A stretch of DNA of 28,147 nt from Rhodoferax sp. (GCA_028711355.1 JAQTSL010000005.1:1-28147), one strand, 5' to 3'. Counted from the stretch's first letter, positions 6,985 through 15,246 are shown. The notes: generated by a model from the sequence alone, not told the origin. Made by a program: numbers and translations.

Positions 6985-7833
6985 TCAGGCGTAGCGCTTG
7001 CTGCGCAGGTTATTCTTCATCTCGCGCAGCAGCGGTTGCAGCTTGTCGCCGCCGATACGCAATGCCACGCAGGTGGCCAGGATGTCGATGATCATCAGGT
7101 GCAGCAGGCGCGACACCATCGGGCTGTAGCGGTCATAGCCTTCGGGGTGGTCGGCTGCCAGGTGGATGTGACCAGCGCTGGCCAGTGGCGAGCCACTGGC
7201 GGTAATGACGATGGTGGTGGCGCCGTTTTTGCGGGCAATGTCGCACGAATCCATCAAATCGCGGGTGCGCCCCGAGTTGCTGATCACCAGCACGCAGTCG
7301 CCGGGTTGCAACAGCGACGCGCTCATCACCTGCATATGGCCGTCGCTATAGGCCACGCCGTTGATGCCCAACCGGAAAAACTTGTGCTGTGCGTCCTGCG
7401 CCACCACGCCCGAGTTACCGACGCCAAAAAATTCGATGCGTCGTCCCGCCTTGTAAGCGCGTACCAGCGCATCGACTGCCCTGTCGATGGCACCCGCGGA
7501 CGCATCGTTGCGGTATTTCAGAAACGCTGCCACCGTGTTGTCGATGACCTTGACCATGATGTCGCTGGTCTTGTCATCAACATCGACGCTGCGGTGGATA
7601 AAAGGTACGCCCTCACTGACGCTGCCGGCCAGCTTGAGCTTGAAGTCGCTCAGACCGTCGTAGCCGACACTGCGGCAAAAGCGCACCACGGTGGGCTTGC
7701 TGACGTGCGCGCGGTCAGCCAACTCGCTCACCGGTGTCAGGGCAAAAACGCGGGGGTCGGCCAGCACCAGCTTGGCCACGCGCTGTTCGGCGGGTGCCAG
7801 CGAAGGCAGGCAGGCTTTGATGCGGTCAAGCAT
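6985..7833 (-). CDS. hexR: HexR-type (RpiR family) transcriptional regulator with SIS domain
   Basis: The 282-residue product has an N-terminal RpiR helix-turn-helix domain (residues about 1-77, with SELADRAHVSKPTVVRFCRS) and a C-terminal SIS phosphosugar-binding domain. The SIS domain contains the sugar-contact segments GVGNSGVVAQD and VISNSGRTRDL. HexR proteins are known to bind 2-keto-3-deoxy-6-phosphogluconate and control central sugar catabolism genes such as zwf. The gene lies 54 nt downstream of zwf on the same strand, so the two probably share a transcript and feedback. A perfect dyad in the gap (7845-7866) is a candidate autoregulatory site or processing hairpin. No strong Shine-Dalgarno precedes the ATG. 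Confidence 0.9.
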   Translation of the reverse strand: MLDRIKACLPSLAPAEQRVAKLVLADPRVFALTPVSELADRAHVSKPTVVRFCRSVGYDGLSDFKLKLAGSVSEGVPFIHRSVDVDDKTSDIMVKVIDNTVAAFLKYRNDASAGAIDRAVDALVRAYKAGRRIEFFGVGNSGVVAQDAQHKFFRLGINGVAYSDGHMQVMSASLLQPGDCVLVISNSGRTRDLMDSCDIARKNGATTIVITASGSPLASAGHIHLAADHPEGYDRYSPMVSRLLHLMIIDILATCVALRIGGDKLQPLLREMKNNLRSKRYA

Positions 7834-7844
7834 GGCTGGCGCAG

Positions 7845-7866
7845 TCGTGTACAGCGTAGTACACGA
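7845..7866. promoter_or_regulatory. Perfect inverted repeat between zwf and hexR
   Basis: TCGTGTAC (7845-7852) and GTACACGA (7859-7866) flank a 6-nt loop. The core TGTAC-N6-GTACA resembles the general TGTA...TACA shape of HexR sites, so it may be an operator for hexR autoregulation. An RNA hairpin in the zwf-hexR message is an equal possibility. Confidence 0.45.
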
Positions 7867-7887
7867 AGTGACAAGCGTGGGGGCGTA

Positions 7888-9342
7888 TTAACACTCTTCG
7901 CTCCAGCAAAAGCCGTCGCGCGCAATCATGGCACTGGTGGCGCTGGGGCCCCAGGTGCCAGCAGCGTAGAGGCGCGGGCCTTGCGTGTCAGCTTGCCAGT
8001 GGGTCAGGATCGGTTCGACCCAACGCCAAGCTTCCTCTTGTTCGTCGCTGCGCACAAACAGGTTTAAGCGACCTTCGATCACGTCCAACAGCAGCCGCTC
8101 GTAGGCGCCGACGCGCTCCATGCCAAAACGTTTGTCAAAGTCCAGGTCCAGTTGCACCGGTGACAAGGTGTGCGAGTTTTTGCGGTTGTCCTGGCCTTGC
8201 GCCAGCAGGTGCAGCTCCAGCCCATCCTTGGGCTGGAGGTTGATCACCAGCCGGTTGGCCAAGCCGATCTGGCTGTTGAAAATGGCATGCGGCGTCGGGC
8301 GAAAGTTGACCACAATGCGCGCGTCGCGCCCAGCCAGACGTTTGCCGGTGCGAATATAAAACGGCACGCCGGCCCAGCGCCAGTTCGATATTTCGGCGCG
8401 CAGCGCGACAAAGGTTTCGGTGTTGCTGGTGGGGCTCACACCCAGCTCCTCGCGGTACGCCAATACCGGCGTGCCGGTGATATTGCCAGCGCCGTACTGG
8501 CCACGAATCACATCCTGCGTCAGCGCTGCCGCCGCCCAGGGCTTGAGCGAGCGCAAGACTTTCAGCTTTTCGTCGCGAATCGCGTCGGCGTGCGCGTTGA
8601 CCGGCGGCTCCATGGCGATCGCGCACAACAATTGCAATGCATGGTTTTGCACCATGTCGCGCAGCGCGCCGGTGGTCTCGTAAAAGCCACCACGCTTTTC
8701 CACCCCCAATTCCTCGGCGATGGTGATCTGGATGTTGGCAATGTGCTCGCGCCGCCACAGTGGTTCAAACAGCGCGTTGCCAAAACGCAGCGCAAACAGG
8801 TTTTGCACCGACGGTTTGCCCAGGTAATGGTCAATGCGGTAAATCTGGTGCTCGGTAAACACCTGGCCCACGGTGGAGTTGATGGCGCGGTTGCTGGCCA
8901 GGTCGTGGCCCAGCGGTTTTTCCAGCACCACCCGGGTTTGCGGGGTGTTCAGACCCGCGGCGGCGAGCTGCTCGGCAATGGTGGCAAACAGCGTCGGTGC
9001 GGTGGCCAGGTACATCACCACGGTGTCAACCTGGCGCTGCGCCAGTTTGCCTTGCAGGTAGGCGTAATGTTCAGGCCTGGATAAATCCATGCTGACAAAT
9101 TCCAGCAGCGCAGAAAAGCGCTCAAACTCTTGCGGGCTGGGGCGTTTGGCCAAATCTACTTCGCTAAAGCGCGCCTGAATCTGGGCGCGGTAGCGTTCGT
9201 CGCTCAGGTCGTCACGACCCACCCCGATGATGCGTGCGCCGTCAGGCAGTGTGCCGTGTTTGAACGCCTGAAACAGCGCCGGCATCAGTTTGCGCCAACA
9301 CAGGTCACCGGTGCCACCAAACAGAACAAGGTCAAAACTCAT
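7888..9342 (-). CDS. zwf: Glucose-6-phosphate 1-dehydrogenase
   Basis: G6PDH oxidises glucose-6-phosphate to 6-phosphogluconolactone with reduction of NADP(H)/NAD(H), the entry to the oxidative pentose phosphate and Entner-Doudoroff routes. The 484-residue product shows the coenzyme site LFGGTGDLCWRKLMPAL at the N-terminus and the active-site block RIDHYLGK followed by PSVQNLFALRFGN. It also has the C-terminal region expected for the family. ATG 9342 starts directly at the conserved MSFDLVLFGGTGDL; a TTG at 9381 would add 13 weakly supported residues. It heads a zwf-hexR unit and diverges from tal-pgi. No pgl, edd or eda genes are present here. Confidence 0.95.
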   Translation of the reverse strand: MSFDLVLFGGTGDLCWRKLMPALFQAFKHGTLPDGARIIGVGRDDLSDERYRAQIQARFSEVDLAKRPSPQEFERFSALLEFVSMDLSRPEHYAYLQGKLAQRQVDTVVMYLATAPTLFATIAEQLAAAGLNTPQTRVVLEKPLGHDLASNRAINSTVGQVFTEHQIYRIDHYLGKPSVQNLFALRFGNALFEPLWRREHIANIQITIAEELGVEKRGGFYETTGALRDMVQNHALQLLCAIAMEPPVNAHADAIRDEKLKVLRSLKPWAAAALTQDVIRGQYGAGNITGTPVLAYREELGVSPTSNTETFVALRAEISNWRWAGVPFYIRTGKRLAGRDARIVVNFRPTPHAIFNSQIGLANRLVINLQPKDGLELHLLAQGQDNRKNSHTLSPVQLDLDFDKRFGMERVGAYERLLLDVIEGRLNLFVRSDEQEEAWRWVEPILTHWQADTQGPRLYAAGTWGPSATSAMIARDGFCWSEEC

Positions 9343-9393
9343 GGGAAGATCATCAGAAGGGGGTTGAATTGGCAAGGTCAAAAACCGCTGTAA

Positions 9394-9410
9394 TGTAACT
9401 TAGTTTCACA
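9394..9410. promoter_or_regulatory. Candidate HexR operator in the zwf/tal divergent control region
   Basis: TGTAACTTAGTTTCACA is an imperfect dyad with ends TGTrA...TyACA and a length of 17, similar to known HexR sites (TGTA...TACA type). It sits 52 bp before zwf and 64 bp before tal, where one repressor could control both directions. The match is partial, so this rests largely on context. Confidence 0.45.
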
Positions 9411-9473
9411 AAAAACAATAAATCATGTAACCGCGGCGTGCTGGCGGCCGCTGCCAGGTTTGATAATGGCGAT

Positions 9474-10421
9474 ATGAACCAACTCGATGCCCTCAAACAA
9501 TTCACCACCGTGGTGGCCGATACCGGCGACTTCAGGCAGATTGAAGCCTTTCAGCCGCAGGATGCAACCACCAACCCGTCGCTGATCCTCAAAGCGGTGC
9601 AAAGGCCCGCGTACCGCTCGCTGCTGGAGGAAACGGTTGCCGCTTACCGGGGCCGCGCACTCGATGAGCTGACCGACCGGCTGCTGGTGCGTTTTGGCTG
9701 TGAGATTTTGTCCATCGTCCCCGGGCGCGTCTCAACCGAGGTCGATGCGCGCCTGAGCTTTAACGCCAGCGCCACCGTCACGCGGGCGCAGCGCCTGATT
9801 GAGCTGTACCAGGCGCAAGGTATCCGCATCGACCGGGTGCTGATCAAAGTGGCTGCTACCTGGGAAGGCATCCAGGCCGCCGCTGAGCTGGAGCGCCAGG
9901 GTATCCAAACCAACCTGACGCTGCTGTTCTCACCTTGCCAGGCCGTCCTGTGCGGTCAGGCCAAGGTGCAACTGATCTCGCCTTTTGTGGGTCGTATTTA
10001 CGACTGGTTCAAGAAAGCGGCGGGGGCCACTTGGGTGGAGGCCGAGCGTACGGGGTGCAATGACCCGGGCGTGCAGTTGGTCACGCAGATCTTTAACTAC
10101 TACAAAAAGTTTGGCATCCAGACCGAAATCATGGGGGCGAGCTTTCGCAATGTCGGTCAGATCACCGCGCTGGCCGGTTGCGACCTGCTGACCATTAGTC
10201 CGGAGCTGCTGGCCCAACTGGAAGCCAGCAAAGCCCCGCTGGTTAAAGCGCTGGATGCGCAGGCGGCGCAAGCCTTGGATTTGCCGCGTCTGAAGTATGA
10301 CGAAATGAGTTTCCGCTTTGCGCTGAACCAGGATGCCATGGCGACCGAGAAGCTGGCTGAGGGCATTCGCGCGTTTTGTGCCGATGCCGGCAAGCTTGAC
10401 TTGTTGTTGCAAACTGCTTGA
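9474..10421 (+). CDS. tal: Transaldolase
   Basis: Transaldolase moves a dihydroxyacetone unit from sedoheptulose-7-phosphate to glyceraldehyde-3-phosphate in the non-oxidative pentose phosphate pathway. The 315-residue product has the family start NQLDALKQFTTVVADTGDF, the DATTNPSLILKA motif, and the Schiff-base lysine in VLIKVAATWEGIQAA (Lys125). It also has the GRIYDWFK and MGASFRN segments of TalB-type enzymes. ATG 9474 matches the usual start; an upstream GTG at 9438 would add 12 residues without family support. pgi follows 12 nt downstream, so they form one operon opposite zwf-hexR. Confidence 0.95.
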   Translation: MNQLDALKQFTTVVADTGDFRQIEAFQPQDATTNPSLILKAVQRPAYRSLLEETVAAYRGRALDELTDRLLVRFGCEILSIVPGRVSTEVDARLSFNASATVTRAQRLIELYQAQGIRIDRVLIKVAATWEGIQAAAELERQGIQTNLTLLFSPCQAVLCGQAKVQLISPFVGRIYDWFKKAAGATWVEAERTGCNDPGVQLVTQIFNYYKKFGIQTEIMGASFRNVGQITALAGCDLLTISPELLAQLEASKAPLVKALDAQAAQALDLPRLKYDEMSFRFALNQDAMATEKLAEGIRAFCADAGKLDLLLQTA

Positions 10422-10433
10422 AGAGGAATTTAC

Positions 10434-12002
10434 ATGAACCGTACCCGCTGTGACCATACCCCGGCCTGGGGCCAACTGCACGCCGCGTTTGAGGCCACTG
10501 GCCGTGCCTTCGATGTCCGCAGTGCTTTTGCCGCTGACCCCGCCCGCTTTGAGGCCTTCAGCCAAAGTGCGCCGCATGTGTTTGCCGACTTGTCCAAAAA
10601 CCGGATCGACGCCGCCACCGAACAATTGCTGCTGGAGCTGGCGCGCCAGAGCGGGCTGGCCGAGCACCGTGATGCGATGTTTGCTGGCCAGACCATCAAC
10701 ACCACCGAAGGTCGGCAGGTGATGCATTGGTTATTAAGAAATCCGCCGTTAGCGCTTATGCAGCAAGCGCGACAAGCTCTCCAAAATGTAGCGCCTGAAC
10801 TGGCTGCGGTGCACGCTACGCTGGCTGCCATGCTGAGCTTTGCCGAGCAAGTGCGTGCCGACGACGGCATCACTGATGTGGTCAACATCGGCATTGGTGG
10901 TTCGGACCTCGGGCCGCAAATGGCGGTGCTGGCACTGGACGCGTGGGTGATTCCTGGCAAACGTGTTCACTTTGTCTCCAATGTCGATGGTCACGAACTG
11001 GCTGCCGTGCTGCGCCGGGTCAAACCGCACAGCACGCTGTTTTTGATCGCCAGCAAGACCTTTACCACGATTGAGACCATGACCAACGCGCACAGCGCCA
11101 AGGCCTGGTTTGAGGCACAAGGTGGTACTGATATTGCCCGCCACTTTGCCGCGCTGACCACCAACGTGGCCGCAGCCAACGCGTTTGGCATCAGCACCAC
11201 CTTTGGTTTTTGGGACTGGGTCGGCGGGCGCTATTCGGTCTGGTCGGCGATTGGCTTGCCGTTGGCGATTGCCATAGGCGCGCACGGGTTCAGGCAATTT
11301 CTGGCCGGTGCGCACGATATGGATGAACACTTTCGCAGTGCGCCGCTGGCGCGCAACCTGCCGGTGCGCTTGGGGCTGCTAGACGTCTGGTACCGCAATT
11401 TTCATGGCTTTACCAGCCGTTCGGTGGCACCGTACCACAGCGATTTGAAGCGCTACCCGGCGTACCTGCAACAGTTGGAAATGGAAAGCAACGGCAAACG
11501 GGTCGATGCCAGCGGTGTGGCGCTGCCATTTGCCACGGCGCCGGTGGTCTGGGGCGAACCGGGCACCAACGGCCAGCACGCGTATTTTCAGATGCTGCAC
11601 CAGGGCACCGATGTGGTGCCGGTGGAGTTTGTTGCGGTGAAAACGCCGCGCCATCACTTGAGCGGTCACCACGAGCTGCTGCTGGCCAACGCGGTGGCGC
11701 AGGCGCAGGCGCTGATGTTGGGTCAATCAGATCAAGGCGGGCATAAACATTTCACCGGCAACCGGCCTAGCACCTTCTTGTTGCTGGATGACCTGAGCCC
11801 GACCAGCCTGGGCGCGCTGATTGCCTTGCAGGAGCACCGTGTGTTTGTGTCTGGCAGCCTGTGGGGCATCAACAGTTTTGACCAGTGGGGTGTTGAGCTG
11901 GGCAAGCTGCTGGCCAAGGATGTCGCGCAGCGGCTGTCCAGTGGTGACGTCAACGCACTGGACGCTTCCAGCGCCGGCTTGATTGCACGTTTGCGCCGTT
12001 AA
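10434..12002 (+). CDS. pgi: Glucose-6-phosphate isomerase
   Basis: Pgi interconverts glucose-6-phosphate and fructose-6-phosphate in the cytosol. The 522-residue product has the substrate-site segment DVVNIGIGGSDLGPQ, the phosphate-binding LIASKTFTTIETM, the FWDWVGGRYSVWSAIG block and NGQHAYFQMLHQGT with the catalytic region. AGAGGA precedes the ATG by 7 nt. The gene is coupled to tal, so both products of the divergent region feed hexose phosphate recycling. Residues about 104-120 (DNA 10744-10788) fall in a variable loop and are encoded by sequence resembling the dispersed TAGC-type element. Otherwise the length is slightly below the 549 of the E. coli enzyme and close to short betaproteobacterial forms. 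Confidence 0.95.
   Translation: MNRTRCDHTPAWGQLHAAFEATGRAFDVRSAFAADPARFEAFSQSAPHVFADLSKNRIDAATEQLLLELARQSGLAEHRDAMFAGQTINTTEGRQVMHWLLRNPPLALMQQARQALQNVAPELAAVHATLAAMLSFAEQVRADDGITDVVNIGIGGSDLGPQMAVLALDAWVIPGKRVHFVSNVDGHELAAVLRRVKPHSTLFLIASKTFTTIETMTNAHSAKAWFEAQGGTDIARHFAALTTNVAAANAFGISTTFGFWDWVGGRYSVWSAIGLPLAIAIGAHGFRQFLAGAHDMDEHFRSAPLARNLPVRLGLLDVWYRNFHGFTSRSVAPYHSDLKRYPAYLQQLEMESNGKRVDASGVALPFATAPVVWGEPGTNGQHAYFQMLHQGTDVVPVEFVAVKTPRHHLSGHHELLLANAVAQAQALMLGQSDQGGHKHFTGNRPSTFLLLDDLSPTSLGALIALQEHRVFVSGSLWGINSFDQWGVELGKLLAKDVAQRLSSGDVNALDASSAGLIARLRR
10744..10788 (-). repeat. Possible TAGC-type element inside the pgi reading frame
   Basis: TTAGCGCTTAT, a short centre, AAGCGC and then AAGCTCTCCAAAAT follow the reverse-strand order of the dispersed element with two single-base gaps. 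It encodes the variable loop between TEGRQVMHWLLRNP and the segment before VNIGIGG. The match is weaker than for the tlyA copy. Confidence 0.45.
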
Positions 12003-12042
12003 CTTTGTTGCAGCAAATCTAGCCCCTGGCATGAAAAGTAGC

Positions 12043-12122
12043 TGTCATTGCGGACCCCGGATCAGGTCCGGGGCAGGCCCAGATCCGCAATCCATGGCTG
12101 CCGGATCGAGTCCGGCATGACA
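12043..12122. repeat. Dispersed double-palindrome repeat, copy 2
   Basis: Starting TGTCATTGCGG and ending CCGGCATGACA, this copy carries an inner palindrome CCCCGGATCAGGTCCGGGG and a second palindrome GCCGGATCGAGTCCGGC. It fills most of the 165-nt gap between pgi and the glycosyltransferase gene. It creates a spurious upstream extension of that reading frame. Confidence 0.8.
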
Positions 12123-12167
12123 ACCACCTGCTTACGTGATCACCCGCGTTTTGGACCATATTTCACA

Positions 12168-13847
12168 GTGACAGATCAACGTCAATTGATCCATCTGCTG
12201 CGCACCCTGTGCCTGGGATTGGTGGGGGTGCTGGCGTTGGGCCTTGTCACGCCCATCATCAACGCGGGCGACTCGGTCACCTACGCAGCGCTGTCGCAGC
12301 ACATGGTGCAAAGTGGCGACTGGGTGCGACTGGTGCTTGACGGCGCAGATTGGCTGGACAAACCGCACTTTCCATTTTGGGTGACCGCCGCGTCATTCTG
12401 GTTGCTGGGGGTGAACGCGCCCGCGTACGTTTTGCCGGGGCTGTTGTTTGTGCTGCTCGGTGGCTGGTCCACCTGGCGACTGACCCGAGAACTCGACAGC
12501 GGCCCGCACGCCGAGCTTACCGCCTGGCTGGCGCTGCTGATCTACTTGTCGGTGTTCCAGATCATGGACAACGCCAACGGCATCAAGGCCGAGGCCTACC
12601 TGCTGGGCTGCATCATGAGTGCCACGTTGCACTGGTGGCGGTTGGACCAGCATGGGCGGTTGCGCGACCTGTGGTGGGGGGCGTTGTTTGCCGCGTTGGC
12701 GTTGATGACCAAAGGCTTGTTCACTCTGGTCACTATCACATCAGGTTTTGTGGTTCTATGGCTGACGCAGCGTCGCTTGGCCAATTTCTGGCATTGGCGC
12801 TGGTGGCTGGCGCTACTGCTGGCATTGTTGTTAAGTGGCCCCGAGTTGTGGGCTTTGTATGCCCAGTTTGACGCGCATCCAGACAAACTCGTGTCGGGGC
12901 GCACCGGGGTGTCGGGCATCCGATTCTTTTTGTGGGACAGCCAGTTTGGCCGTTTTTTTAACAGCGGCCCGATCACCAACCCGGGGGGCACCCCTTATTT
13001 CTTTGCAGGGGTTTTTTTGTGGGCGTTCTTACCCTGGGTGGGGGTGGCTGCGTTGGCGGTGATACGGGAATGGCGGATATTTGGCCAGCGCACGCCCGAG
13101 CAACGCGCCACGACGGTTTTTTTGTTGGGCAGCTTTGGTGTAACGTTTGTGCTGTTTTCCTGGTCCAGCTTTCAGCTCGACTACTACACCGTGATCATCT
13201 ACCCGTTTATTGCCATTTTTTGCGCGCGTGACCTGGCTGAACGCTGGCTGGCCGATTCGACCTGGCCCGGGCTGCGAGCGGTGCAATGGGTCATGAGCGC
13301 GTTGTTGCTCGCGCTCACACTGGCGTGTGCGCTGTCGGTGGCGTGGCCGCTCGGACTGACGACGCTGGCCGGGGTCTGGGTGCTGGCGCTGCTGCTGGCG
13401 CGCCGGGTAGCGCTGGCGCTGCGGCGCGTGCTGGTATGGCCAGTGTTGTCGGTGGCCTTGTTGTATGGTTTTCTGACGGTCACGCTGACCCTGACGTATC
13501 GCGAAAAAAGCCTGGCTTACAACGCAGCGCGGCAACTGCGCGCCCAGCCCGTTGCCGAGGTGCTGGTGCTGGCGCTGGACCCAACCACGGCACGCGAGTT
13601 GGCGCTCTATACCGGTTGGCCGACTCGCAGCATCGCCCGTGCACAAGACCTGCCCAACGTGGCTGGGCGCGCGTGTTACCTGCTGGCACGCGCGGAACAA
13701 CTGCCCGAGCTGGTGCGTCAGCACTGGCAGCCAGTGGGCCAAGGCCGCTGGGTGGCGCACAAGACCGGCACCTTGCCGCGCCTGCTGCAACTGGCGCGCG
13801 ACGACAGTTTGCTGGAAGACATCCGGCTGTTGCGTTGTGTCAAGTGA
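12168..13847 (+). CDS. ArnT/PMT-like membrane glycosyltransferase (family 39 type)
   Basis: The product (559 residues from GTG 12168) is a polytopic inner-membrane protein with about a dozen hydrophobic segments. The first outward loop carries NAGDSVTYAALSQHMVQSGD and DKPHFPFWVTAASFWLLG, matching the lipid-linked sugar transferase pattern of ArnT-like proteins. Such enzymes move a sugar from a polyprenyl carrier to lipid A or another acceptor. The usual Asp-Glu pair in the first loop is Asp-Ser here, so only the catalytic Asp is kept. The start is uncertain: ATG 12117 adds 17 residues, and longer frames run through a repeat. The HAD phosphatase gene follows 5 nt later. The acceptor is unknown. 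Confidence 0.75.
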   Translation: MTDQRQLIHLLRTLCLGLVGVLALGLVTPIINAGDSVTYAALSQHMVQSGDWVRLVLDGADWLDKPHFPFWVTAASFWLLGVNAPAYVLPGLLFVLLGGWSTWRLTRELDSGPHAELTAWLALLIYLSVFQIMDNANGIKAEAYLLGCIMSATLHWWRLDQHGRLRDLWWGALFAALALMTKGLFTLVTITSGFVVLWLTQRRLANFWHWRWWLALLLALLLSGPELWALYAQFDAHPDKLVSGRTGVSGIRFFLWDSQFGRFFNSGPITNPGGTPYFFAGVFLWAFLPWVGVAALAVIREWRIFGQRTPEQRATTVFLLGSFGVTFVLFSWSSFQLDYYTVIIYPFIAIFCARDLAERWLADSTWPGLRAVQWVMSALLLALTLACALSVAWPLGLTTLAGVWVLALLLARRVALALRRVLVWPVLSVALLYGFLTVTLTLTYREKSLAYNAARQLRAQPVAEVLVLALDPTTARELALYTGWPTRSIARAQDLPNVAGRACYLLARAEQLPELVRQHWQPVGQGRWVAHKTGTLPRLLQLARDDSLLEDIRLLRCVK

Positions 13848-13852
13848 GTCCG

Positions 13853-14494
13853 ATGAACGTCGTTTTTGATCTGGGCGCGGTGCTGCTGAGCTGGCAACCG
13901 GCGCGCTTGCTGCGGCACTACTTTCCAGAGCGCTTGGCAGGTGAACCGGAGGCCGTTACCCTGGCACAGCAAGTCTTTGGCGATCCGAACTGGCTCGCGT
14001 TTGACCGCGGCGCGCTGACGTTGCCTGAGGTGGTGGCCGATACGGCGGCGCGCCTGAACCTGCCCGCCGGACCGTTGCACGCGCTGGTGCGGGGTATTGG
14101 TGCCGCGTTGACACCCTTGTCAGACAGCGTGGCGCTGCTGCGCGCGCTGCATGTCCTTCGCCTGGTGGGCCAGGGCAGGGGGCCGGTGAAGGGCTTGTAC
14201 TACCTGTCCAATATGCCGCAGCCCTACGCCCGCTACCTGTTGCAGCAGCACGATTTTTTTGATTGTTTTGACGGCGGTATTTTTTCTGCCGATGTCGGAT
14301 TCATCAAACCCGAGCCGGCTATTTACCAACTGCTGCAGCTTCGTCATGCGCTGGTGCCCGGGCGCACGCTGTTGATCGACGACCTGGTCACGAATGTGCA
14401 GGCGGCGCAGGCGTTGGGCTGGCACGGTGTGGTGTTTGAGTCGGCTGCCCAGTTGCGCGTCGAGCTCAAGACACACGGGTTACTGGGTGGGTGA
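13853..14494 (+). CDS. HAD-superfamily phosphatase, YihX-like
   Basis: The 213-residue product is a soluble HAD-IA hydrolase. Motif I is VVFDLGAVLL with nucleophile Asp6, motif II is YYLSNM, the motif III lysine is in IKPEPAIYQ, and motif IV is LLIDDLVTNVQAA. The DLG form of motif I is shared with YihX-type sugar-phosphate phosphatases, which suggests a sugar phosphate or small phosphomonoester as substrate. The ATG is 5 nt after the glycosyltransferase stop, so the two are probably translated from one message. A linked role in glycan metabolism is plausible but unproven. Confidence 0.82.
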   Translation: MNVVFDLGAVLLSWQPARLLRHYFPERLAGEPEAVTLAQQVFGDPNWLAFDRGALTLPEVVADTAARLNLPAGPLHALVRGIGAALTPLSDSVALLRALHVLRLVGQGRGPVKGLYYLSNMPQPYARYLLQQHDFFDCFDGGIFSADVGFIKPEPAIYQLLQLRHALVPGRTLLIDDLVTNVQAAQALGWHGVVFESAAQLRVELKTHGLLGG

Positions 14495-14511
14495 AGCCGC
14501 AGCTCTAATCA

Positions 14512-14610
14512 GTTGGGGTCAGAGCACATCGCTGCGCGAGTGGTCTGACCCACAAATCCTCGAATAGTTGGTGTCAGAGCACGTCGCTGCGCGAGTGGTC
14601 TGACCCACAA
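14512..14610 (+). repeat. REP-like hairpin array A (two tandem copies, 55-bp period)
   Basis: Two copies, at 14512-14553 and 14567-14610, each form GGGTCAGAGCAC/GTGGTCTGACCC (one mismatch) around TCGC-TGC-GCGA. The array lies between the convergent HAD and PilZ genes. Its reverse complement is identical over the stem and loop to array B at 27762-27913, so the two belong to one family. Arrays of this form are typical of REP sequences moved by RAYT (Y1-type) transposases, none of which is in the window. Confidence 0.85.
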
Positions 14611-14615
14611 TGGGT

Positions 14616-15002
14616 TCACTTAACCTTCTTGCCCGCCGCAAAAAGCTGGGACAGTTCGCGGTCCATGGTGTCGGCGTCGCCGGTGTTGAGCTCCAGCAAA
14701 CGGCGCAGCAACGTCAGGCTGGCCAGTTCGATGTGTTCGCAGCGCACGCCGACGTTGCGCTCTTCCAGGTGGGCGATGCGCCCGTTCATTTCGATCGCTT
14801 GACCGCCACCGGTCAATGGCAGCAACAAGCGACAGGGTTGTCCCAGTTGCAGGTTTTCGTTCTCGGTGGTTTGCACCAGCGCACCCTTGAGTGCGATGTC
14901 CAGCAGGCGGACCTGGTGCGTCTGGTGGTCCAGATGCAGCGTGACGGCGGTGCTGAAAGGGACCCGAGAAAACTGGCGATGGCTTTCTTTGCTGGTGGTC
15001 AT
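14616..15002 (-). CDS. PilZ-domain protein
   Basis: The 128-residue product consists almost entirely of one PilZ domain. The RxxxR c-di-GMP motif is present as RQFSR at residues 10-14. The second motif, normally D/N-x-S-x-x-G, reads DIALKG, with alanine in place of serine. PilZ proteins are known c-di-GMP effectors in motility, adhesion or polysaccharide production. The ATG at 15002 (MTTSKESHRQFSRVPF) is preferred over an upstream frame that adds 31 residues read from repeat DNA. No partner gene is adjacent, so its target is unknown. Ligand binding may be weaker than usual if the Ser matters. Confidence 0.85.
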   Translation of the reverse strand: MTTSKESHRQFSRVPFSTAVTLHLDHQTHQVRLLDIALKGALVQTTENENLQLGQPCRLLLPLTGGGQAIEMNGRIAHLEERNVGVRCEHIELASLTLLRRLLELNTGDADTMDRELSQLFAAGKKVK

Positions 15003-15060
15003 AAACAGTGGATGGTGAGGCAATGGAATGGGCGTTGGCAGGGCGCAATCATAAGACCAT

Positions 15061-15242
15061 GGCGCGCTAGTGCAGTGTTGCATGCTTGACGGCACATTGA
15101 AAACCGATGGATTTTTGGCTCTGGCTAGGCGCCAACCACAGCGATACCGGCAGGTATCGCGCGGATTTGCAACAACGCCAGGGACGAAAAGACGCGGCTA
15201 TAAATGCTGGATGGCGTGCAACACTGCACTAAAATGCGCGCC
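15061..15242. repeat. 182-bp dyad overlapping the tRNA-Ser promoter
   Basis: TAGTGCAGTGTTGCA at 15068-15082 is perfectly inverted at 15217-15231. GGCGCGC (15061-15067) is inverted at 15236-15242, with a 4-nt offset. Inside lies a perfect hairpin GCGATACC-GGCA-GGTATCGC (15141-15160). The right arm covers the predicted -10 box (TAAAAT, 15230-15235) of the tRNA gene. No reading frame accounts for the structure. Confidence 0.7.
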
Positions 15243-15246
15243 TTGC

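Noticed and set aside
8170..9084. A 304-codon plus-strand frame within zwf
   Set aside because: It lies opposite the conserved zwf coding region, has no ribosome-binding site and encodes a low-complexity, His/Gln-rich sequence.
12048..12167. N-terminal extension of the glycosyltransferase from TTG 12048
   Set aside because: It would translate the dispersed palindrome; the peptide is unrelated to the membrane protein and also appears from the other repeat copies.
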